Positions 13,979 to 19,346 of a stretch of DNA of 19,346 bases are shown here, piece by piece. Each line of letters begins with the position of its first letter. Position 1 is the stretch's first letter. The notes below the pieces were generated by a model. It saw only the letters and a program-made list of their open reading frames with translations. It was not told where the DNA came from and searched no databases. The stretch lies in the NCBI GenBank assembly GCA_009843725.1, contig VYCX01000341.1, positions 1 through 19,346 of the forward strand, written 5' to 3'. The position numbers and the translations under genes are program-made. The stretch is from Boseongicola sp. SB0675_bin_26 (GTDB taxonomy: Bacteria > Pseudomonadota > Alphaproteobacteria > Rhodobacterales > Rhodobacteraceae).

Positions 13979-15515
13979 TTCAGCTCTCATGCGGTTGGCA
14001 TGCGGCCTCTTCGTCGGGCAATTCCTGCTGCCTGCCGCATGGGCAAGCGACCAGCCGCTCTCGGCAATTGACTGGCTTTCGAACTCGGTGGCGCCTCCAC
14101 AGGCCGAACCTGCCCCGAACGACGTGACGCCGCTTGCCGCGCTGCCGTCGGAAATCGCGGTCCTGCCTCTCGACGGGAACACGCCGGACGGCGTGGGCCT
14201 GCAACCTGCACAGCAGCTCGGACTGGCGCCCGGCCTCTGGGGTCGCAGCTCAGCCGCCGATCTTGCCCGTGCCGTCTCAACCCTTCCCGACGGCAGCAAT
14301 GCGCCGCCTGTACTCAATCGCTTCCTGCGTGACGTGTTGATCGGCCAGTTCGACCCGCCGATAGACGCGGCCATCGACGACAGGTTCTTTCTTGCGCGGA
14401 TCGACCGACTCCTGTCCATGGGCCACTTGCAGGAAGCGGACGAGATCATTCGCCGCGCCGGTCCGGAAGAGTCGCGGCGGTTTCGCCGTGCCTTCGACAT
14501 CGCCCTGCTGACGGGAACCGAGACCGAGGCCTGCCGCATCATCGAGAACGTGCCGGACATTTCGCCAACCTATCCGGCACGCATCTTTTGCCTTGCCCGG
14601 CTCGGAAACTGGGATGTTGCCGCACTCACGCTCGGAAACGCTGAAGCGCTTGGAATCCTGACGCCCGAAGAGGAAGTGCTTCTGCTGCACTTTCTTGATC
14701 CCGAACTCTTCGAAGGCGATCCGCTTCCGGCGCCGCCTCGGCTCCCGTCGCCCCTTGAGTTCCGGCTGTTCGAGGCCGTCGGCGAGCGCATCCCGACCGA
14801 GCAATTGCCGGTTGCCTTCGCTGTTGCGGATCTCTCCAGCACAACCGGATGGAAGGCACGGCTTCGAGCCGCCGAGCGCCTCGCGGCGGCCGGCGCGCTG
14901 CCGATCAGCCACTTGCTCGAAGTCTATGCGGAAGGAAAGCCGGCTGCGTCCGGCGGCATTTGGGAGCGCGTCAGCGCGGTCGGGTCCCTGACGACCGCCC
15001 TGGAATCCGAAAGCGGCGATCTCGTGAGTTCAGCCCTGGCGCCAGCATGGCAGGCGGCCAATGCCGGAGGCTACGCGAAGGCCTTTGCAAAATGGGTTGC
15101 GGCACGTCTTGAAGGCCAGGATCTCTCGGATCCGGCCATGCGAATTGCATTTGAAATCGCGTTGCTGGCAGAGGATGCAGCGCTCGCGGAGCATTTTGCC
15201 GGCGACCGCAGCGAAAGCCGGTTTCTGCTTTCAATTGCAAAGGGGCGTCGCGGCGCCTTGCCCGGTCCGAACATGCTCGCACAAGCCGTCGTCCGCGGTC
15301 TCGCGGCACATGGCCCGAGCCCGGCCTACCGCGTCTTGATCGAGGGAGATCGCGGAGGGGAAGCCCTCTTTCGCGCGCTTTTGCAGCTCATGGACGGAGC
15401 GGCGGGCAACCCGCATGCCACGCAGCAATCCCTCATGCTGCTGCGAACTCTTGGCCTTGAACCCTTGGCCCGGCAGGTCGCAGTCGAACTGGTGCTGGAA
15501 CACGGCAAGGCATGA
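13968..15515 (+). CDS. Exported hypothetical protein upstream of xerD
   Basis: A 515-residue protein with a Sec signal peptide (residues 1-26: Met-Arg-Leu-Ala-Cys-Gly-Leu-Phe-Val-Gly core, likely cleavage after Ala-Trp-Ala). A Pro/Ala-rich linker extends to about 60, followed by an Ala/Leu/Glu-rich alpha-helical body consistent with helical-repeat (TPR- or Sel1-like) solenoids. I see no enzyme motif. The start at 13968 is chosen because it overlaps the preceding gene; an in-frame ATG at 13989 would give a shorter but still functional signal. Its stop overlaps the xerD ATG as ATGA. A periplasmic scaffold or envelope role is a guess from the signal peptide and helical composition. The low count of Cys residues fits export. 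Confidence 0.85.
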   Translation: MAASSALMRLACGLFVGQFLLPAAWASDQPLSAIDWLSNSVAPPQAEPAPNDVTPLAALPSEIAVLPLDGNTPDGVGLQPAQQLGLAPGLWGRSSAADLARAVSTLPDGSNAPPVLNRFLRDVLIGQFDPPIDAAIDDRFFLARIDRLLSMGHLQEADEIIRRAGPEESRRFRRAFDIALLTGTETEACRIIENVPDISPTYPARIFCLARLGNWDVAALTLGNAEALGILTPEEEVLLLHFLDPELFEGDPLPAPPRLPSPLEFRLFEAVGERIPTEQLPVAFAVADLSSTTGWKARLRAAERLAAAGALPISHLLEVYAEGKPAASGGIWERVSAVGSLTTALESESGDLVSSALAPAWQAANAGGYAKAFAKWVAARLEGQDLSDPAMRIAFEIALLAEDAALAEHFAGDRSESRFLLSIAKGRRGALPGPNMLAQAVVRGLAAHGPSPAYRVLIEGDRGGEALFRALLQLMDGAAGNPHATQQSLMLLRTLGLEPLARQVAVELVLEHGKA

Positions 15516-16438
15516 ACGAGGCGGAACGCATCACGACCTTTCTCGACGCCCAGGTCGCCGAACTCAATGCTGCCCGGAATACGCAAATGGCCTATGCACG
15601 GGATCTGAAGGATTTTCTGGGATGGCTGAAGACAAGGAAATCCGGGCTGCTGACCGTCAGCCAGACGGGGATCGAGGACTACCTGATCGACCTTGATGCA
15701 TCAGGTCTGGCGCGCGCAACCCGCGTTCGTCGCCTCTCCGCCATCCGGCAATTCTATCGCTTTGCCTTCGAATCGGGTTGGCGCCGCGACAACCCTGCGA
15801 TCCGCGTAAAGGGGCCCGCCCCCGAAAGGCGTCTGCCAGGAACCTTGTCCGAAGACGAGGTTGAACGCCTTCTTGAAGCGGCGCGCGAGACAGGCCGCCT
15901 GAATGACCGGCTTCGGAACACCTGCCTGATGGAAGTTCTCTATGCGACAGGCTCAAGGGTCAGCGAACTGGTGTCGCTGCCGGTCACGGCCGTACGGGGA
16001 AATCCGAAATTGCTTCTCATGCGTGGCAAGGGGGGCAAGGAGCGGATCTTGCCGCTCTCCGAACCCGCCCGTCTCGCACTGTCCGCCTGGCTGGAAAGAC
16101 GGGACGCACTGGAGGAAGCCGCCCGCAAGAACAGAGGCGTTCCGCCATCGCGATATCTCTTTCCGTCGCGCGGCAGGTCCGGACACCTTACGCGGCACAG
16201 ATTCTATCAGTTGGTCAAGGAGCTTGCCGTCGCGGCAGGCATTTCGCCAGGCAGGGTCACGCCGCACACCCTGCGGCACGCCTTTGCCACGCACCTGCTT
16301 TCCAGGGGCGCCGACCTTCGTGCCATCCAGACCCTTCTGGGCCATTCGGACATCGCCACAACCGAGATATACACCCACGTGCTGGAGGACCGCGTCAAGG
16401 AACTCGTTCTGGAACATCACCCACTTGCGCGTGAATGA
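15512..16438 (+). CDS. xerD: Site-specific tyrosine recombinase XerD
   Basis: XerD with XerC resolves chromosome dimers at dif. The 308-residue product has the N-terminal SAM-like core-binding domain (residues about 5-90) and a catalytic domain with the full set Arg149 (Gly-Ser-Arg-Val-Ser-Glu), Lys173 (Gly-Lys-Gly-Gly-Lys), His252 and Arg255 (His-Thr-Leu-Arg-His), His278 (Leu-Leu-Gly-His) and the nucleophile Tyr287 (Glu-Ile-Tyr-Thr-His). XerD rather than XerC is favoured by length and by the neighbourhood with aroK/aroB known from related genomes, but the two paralogues are close. ATGA coupling with the preceding gene. Confidence 0.93.
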   Translation: MNEAERITTFLDAQVAELNAARNTQMAYARDLKDFLGWLKTRKSGLLTVSQTGIEDYLIDLDASGLARATRVRRLSAIRQFYRFAFESGWRRDNPAIRVKGPAPERRLPGTLSEDEVERLLEAARETGRLNDRLRNTCLMEVLYATGSRVSELVSLPVTAVRGNPKLLLMRGKGGKERILPLSEPARLALSAWLERRDALEEAARKNRGVPPSRYLFPSRGRSGHLTRHRFYQLVKELAVAAGISPGRVTPHTLRHAFATHLLSRGADLRAIQTLLGHSDIATTEIYTHVLEDRVKELVLEHHPLARE

Positions 16439-16634
16439 AGCCGCCTGAACCGTCCCGCCGGTTCGTGGACGGATTCGAACAAGAAGCGTCAGGATCCCTG
16501 CCACGACGAGCGGGGCCCCAAGTCCCTGCAGCCATGCCCCATCGGCGAATTCCGGTCCGCACCCGCACATCTCTTCCTTGAATGACGGCAACCGGCACTT
16601 CATATAGCGAGAATGGCCCTGATTGGCGAATAGG

Positions 16635-17942
16635 ATGGATGGCGCCCTTTCACTGATCGACGCCGGTTTCTGGGTGACGTGCGGCGCTATCCTGCTGCTG
16701 CTGATCCTGTCCGCCTTCTTTTCCGGCAGCGAAACCGCGTTGACCGCCGCTTCTCGCGGCAAGCTCAAGGCACGTGCCGAGAAGGGCGAGCGTGGCGCCG
16801 CGCGCGCGCTCGAGGTGACCGAAGACAGCGAGCGCCTTATCGGATCGGTCCTTCTCGGCAACAACCTCGTCAATATCCTGGCCACTTCCCTCGCAACGGC
16901 CATGTTCACGCGCGCCTTTGGCGAAAGCGGGGTTGCCCTGGCCACGCTGCTCATGACGCTCCTGGTGCTGATTTTCGCGGAGGTCCTGCCGAAGACCTAC
17001 GCGATCTCGAACGCCGAGCCGGCCGCCAGCCGGGTCGCCCGGCCCATCGGATGGCTTGTCCTTGTCCTGAACCCGGTCGTGCATGCCGTGCGAACCGTCG
17101 TGCGTGGCGTGCTGTTCCTGTTCGGTGTCCGGATTGACCCGGACAGCCGCATCCTCTCCGTGCGCGAGGAAATCGCGGGCGCCCTTCGGCTCGGCCATTC
17201 GGAAGGCGTGCTCGAAAAGGAACATCGCGACCGAATGCTGGCCGCGCTTGATCTCGGCGACCGAACGGTCGAGGAAATCATGCTCCACCGCAGCCAGATC
17301 GAAATGATCGATGCCGACCTGCCGCCACAGCAGATCATCGAGCTCTGCCTGAACTCGGCACATACGCGCCTGCCGATCTTCCGTGGCGAGCAGGAGAACA
17401 TCATAGGGGTCCTGCACGCCAAGGAACTGCTTCGCGCGATTCATCCTCGCCTTTCAGACCTGGAGGCGAATTCCGATCCGTTTGAGGGCTTTGACCCGAT
17501 GGACGTGGCGATGAAGCCCTATTTCGTCCCGGAAACCACGACGCTCGACGAGCAGATGCGTCAGTTCCTGCACCGTTCAACCCACTTTGCACTGGTCGTT
17601 GACGAATACGGCGCATTGGAAGGCCTGATCACGCTTGAAGACATCCTTGAGGAGATCGTCGGCGAAATCACCGACGAACTGGATCCGGACGAGGTTCATC
17701 CGCTGCAGCGAACCGAAGGTGGAGATTGCGTGGTCGATGGCGCCATGACGATCCGGGATCTGAACCGTGCGACGGACTGGTTCCTGCCGGACAACGAAGC
17801 GGTGACGGTCGCAGGCCTCGTGATTCACGAAGCCCAGACAATTCCCACGGTTGGCCAGGTCTTTTCCTTCCACGGCTTCCGGTTCGAGATCCTGGAACGT
17901 CACAGCAACCGGATCACGCGCCTCAAGATCGGGGCGCTCTGA
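16635..17942 (+). CDS. CNNM/CBS-pair/CorC-HlyC family membrane protein (hemolysin-like, TlyC type)
   Basis: A 435-residue inner-membrane protein of the family often called hemolysin C or CorC, implicated in magnesium/cobalt handling. Residues about 10-175 form the DUF21/CNNM membrane domain (Phe-Phe-Ser-Gly-Ser-Glu-Thr-Ala near 28; Leu-Leu-Gly-Asn-Asn-Leu-Val-Asn near 75; Phe-Ala-Glu-Val-Leu-Pro-Lys-Thr near 115). A CBS pair spans about 200-330 (Arg-Leu-Pro-Ile-Phe; His-Phe-Ala-Leu-Val-Val-Asp-Glu-Tyr-Gly). A CorC_HlyC domain closes the protein (Asp-Gly-Ala-Met-Thr-Ile-Arg-Asp-Leu-Asn; Arg-Ile-Thr-Arg-Leu-Lys-Ile). Start choice is uncertain: ATG 16635 has no well-spaced Shine-Dalgarno, and an in-frame TTG at 16623 would add four residues. 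It lies 196 bp after xerD. Confidence 0.94.
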   Translation: MDGALSLIDAGFWVTCGAILLLLILSAFFSGSETALTAASRGKLKARAEKGERGAARALEVTEDSERLIGSVLLGNNLVNILATSLATAMFTRAFGESGVALATLLMTLLVLIFAEVLPKTYAISNAEPAASRVARPIGWLVLVLNPVVHAVRTVVRGVLFLFGVRIDPDSRILSVREEIAGALRLGHSEGVLEKEHRDRMLAALDLGDRTVEEIMLHRSQIEMIDADLPPQQIIELCLNSAHTRLPIFRGEQENIIGVLHAKELLRAIHPRLSDLEANSDPFEGFDPMDVAMKPYFVPETTTLDEQMRQFLHRSTHFALVVDEYGALEGLITLEDILEEIVGEITDELDPDEVHPLQRTEGGDCVVDGAMTIRDLNRATDWFLPDNEAVTVAGLVIHEAQTIPTVGQVFSFHGFRFEILERHSNRITRLKIGAL

Positions 17943-17985
17943 CGTCATCCTGTCCGGTACCGATTGCCAAGGCCTCGCCCCGCCA

Positions 17986-17997
17986 TGGCGGCAAGCG
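17986..17997. repeat. Palindrome between convergent genes
   Basis: CCGCCATGGCGG is a perfect 12-bp palindrome between the ends of the CNNM gene and the OmpA-family gene. It has no following T-run, so it is not a canonical intrinsic terminator, and I see no other terminator in this 135-bp gap. Confidence 0.35.
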
Positions 17998-18077
17998 GAC
18001 GGCTGCCTGATCCCGTTTTCCACCGACGACGCGCTGCTGCCAGCCGGCACTTCAAGGCCGTTTCCGTCCGCCAGCGT

Positions 18078-19346
18078 TCATCGTTCGGTGAGCTTGAGTT
18101 CGATGCGGCGGTTCTGCGCCCTTGCGGCGTCGGTGTCCTCCGGGTTGACCGGCCGGTACTCGCCGAAGCCGGCGGCGGCCAGCCGCTCCGGCGGGAAGCC
18201 CAGCGTCCCGGTCATGTATTTCACCACCGACAGCGCACGGCCCGCGCTGAGCTCCCAGTTGTCCGCGAACGCGCCCGCCACCACGACCGGCGCGCTGTCC
18301 GTGTGCCCGTCGACCCGCAGCACCCAGTCCAGGTTCGCCGGGATCTCGTCGGCCACCTCCTCGAGGATCCCCGCGACCTCCGCGATCGACGCCCGCCCCT
18401 CCGGCCGGAGCGTCGCCGAGCCGCTCTCGAACAGCACCTCGGACGAGAACAGGAACCGGTCGCCGACGATCCGCACCCCCTCCCGGTCCCCCAGCACCCG
18501 CCGCAGCGTGCCGAAGAACTCCGACCGGTACGCGGCGAGGTCGACGACCTCCTCGTCCAGCGCCGCCTTCGCGCGCCGCAGCCGCGCCGCCTCCGCCGCC
18601 TCCAGCGCCGCGCGCCGCCGCTGCTCCGCCGCCACGCGCGCCAGCGCCTGGTTGAGACGGCTCCCCAGCGCGTCGATCCGCACCCGCGACGCCCGGTCCC
18701 GCGCCGCCGCGCCGTCCAGGAGCCGCGACAGCTCCGCCAGCTGGCCCCGGAGCGCGGCCACCTGCGCGTTCAGCAGCGCCACCTCGCGCTGCGCCCGCGA
18801 GGAGATCTCCCGCTCCGCCGCCAGCCGCCGGCCGGCCGCGTCGAGAAGGGCCTGCCGCCGGTCCCGCTCGTCGACCGCCGCCGCGCCCGCGCCCTCCGCC
18901 GCCAGCCGCGCCGCCAGCGCCGCGGCCAGCGCCTCGCGCAGCTGCTCCGCCTCCGCCGCCGCGTCCCGGAGACGCTCCCGGGTCCCGGCCAGCGACGCCG
19001 CGGTCTCCGCACCGGCCGCCTCCGACCGCGCCAGCGCCGCAAGGGCGTCCGACAGGGACGCCTCGCGCGCCGCGACGGCGGACAGCGCGCCGTCCCGGCC
19101 GGCCTCGGCCTCCGCCAGCAGGCCCTCCGCAAGCTCGAGCCTGGCGACCGTCTCGGCAAGCCGCGCGTTCAGCCCCTCCTCGGCCGCGTCGGCCGCCGCG
19201 AGCAGGGCCAGCGTCTCCTCGGCCTCCTTGCGCGCCTCCTCGAGCCGGAGCGACAGCGCGGTCAGCTCGGCGTCCGCGTTGCGCAGCCTCTCGCGCAGCG
19301 CCGCCGCGATCGCCGCCTCCGCGAGCCGCGCGGCCTCCTTCGCGTC
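18078..19346 (-). CDS. OmpA/MotB-family peptidoglycan-binding protein with long coiled coil, partial (N-terminus beyond the right edge)
   Basis: 422 codons are open from the right edge to a stop at 18078. The visible N-terminal 270 or so residues are an uninterrupted Ala/Glu/Arg/Leu heptad-rich coiled coil. This leads into an OmpA-C/MotB domain: Phe-Leu-Phe-Ser-Ser-Glu-Val-Leu-Phe, then Ser-Ala-Thr-Leu, Val-Asp-Gly-His-Thr-Asp, Asn-Trp-Glu-Leu-Ser-Ala-Gly-Arg-Ala, and the closing Ala-Gln-Asn-Arg-Arg-Ile-Glu-Leu. The Asp and Arg residues that hold diaminopimelate are present. This architecture (presumed N-terminal membrane anchor outside the window, coiled coil, OmpA domain) occurs in envelope-tethering proteins of alphaproteobacteria. 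A GTG at 18782 is internal and not the true start. Third-position GC is visibly higher than in neighbours, partly because of the Ala/Arg-rich repeat. Confidence 0.92.
   Translation of the reverse strand, partial: DAKEAARLAEAAIAAALRERLRNADAELTALSLRLEEARKEAEETLALLAAADAAEEGLNARLAETVARLELAEGLLAEAEAGRDGALSAVAAREASLSDALAALARSEAAGAETAASLAGTRERLRDAAAEAEQLREALAAALAARLAAEGAGAAAVDERDRRQALLDAAGRRLAAEREISSRAQREVALLNAQVAALRGQLAELSRLLDGAAARDRASRVRIDALGSRLNQALARVAAEQRRRAALEAAEAARLRRAKAALDEEVVDLAAYRSEFFGTLRRVLGDREGVRIVGDRFLFSSEVLFESGSATLRPEGRASIAEVAGILEEVADEIPANLDWVLRVDGHTDSAPVVVAGAFADNWELSAGRALSVVKYMTGTLGFPPERLAAAGFGEYRPVNPEDTDAARAQNRRIELKLTER

Noticed and set aside
16440..16620. Possible small minus-strand membrane peptide between xerD and the CNNM gene
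   Set aside because: A hydrophobic stretch exists after a Met-Cys-Gly-Cys start, but the frame has no stop before running deep into xerD antisense, so no sensible short gene can be defined.

Overview
The window is high-GC, densely coded bacterial DNA that reads as an alphaproteobacterium, most likely of the Rhodobacterales. The reasons are the ruvC-ruvA-ruvB order with tight overlaps, a DUF1127 mini-gene, the divergent xerD / aroK-aroB neighbourhood, and a GMC-oxidoreductase/sulfatase/SDR catabolic set of the kind common in marine members. Assignment below class level is inference from gene order and protein style; no database was searched.

Layout, left to right. (1) 1-754, minus: 5' part of a DUF3500 protein that leaves the window on the left. 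(2) 755-2082: a gene-poor stretch whose only recognisable content is an orphan Phd/YefM-type antitoxin (1277-1558), with no toxin seen. (3) 2083-4299, minus: the Holliday-junction operon ruvC-ruvA-ruvB. (4) 4300-4607: the ruvC promoter region and, on the other strand, a series of hairpins ending in a good intrinsic terminator with no gene before it, a possible small RNA. (5) 4608-4890: a DUF1127 gene with its own terminator. (6) 5097-10186: an accessory catabolic island with a choline-dehydrogenase-like GMC flavoenzyme, two short-chain dehydrogenases and a sulfatase/phosphonate-hydrolase-like enzyme whose formylglycine motif is Cys-x-Ala-Ser-Arg. The simplest reading is that an ester (sulfate or phosphonate/phosphate) is cleaved and the freed alcohol oxidised stepwise; the substrate is unknown. 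(7) 10443-13726, minus: the shikimate genes aroK and aroB, split by an insertion. (8) 13844-16438, plus: a 44-residue membrane peptide, a 515-residue exported protein and xerD, in overlapping order. (9) 16635-17942, plus: a CNNM/CBS/CorC-HlyC membrane protein. (10) 18078-19346, minus: the C-terminal part of a long coiled-coil OmpA-family protein leaving the window on the right.

The most striking item is the element between aroK and aroB, about 11580-13155. It carries an IscB-type RNA-guided nuclease (PLMP domain, split RuvC with an Arg-rich bridge helix, inserted HNH, conserved C-terminal domain). Directly upstream lies about 200 nt of strongly structured sequence in the place and form of an omega RNA (HEARO RNA). 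No tnpA is present, so the element looks non-autonomous. It supplies the present aroK stop codon, lies in the same orientation as the operon, and its iscB stop overlaps the aroB start as ATGA. The guide predicted from IscB biology would come from the last codons of aroK, so the nuclease would be aimed at the uninterrupted aroK-aroB junction. The HNH motif reads Asn-His where Asp-His or Glu-His is expected.
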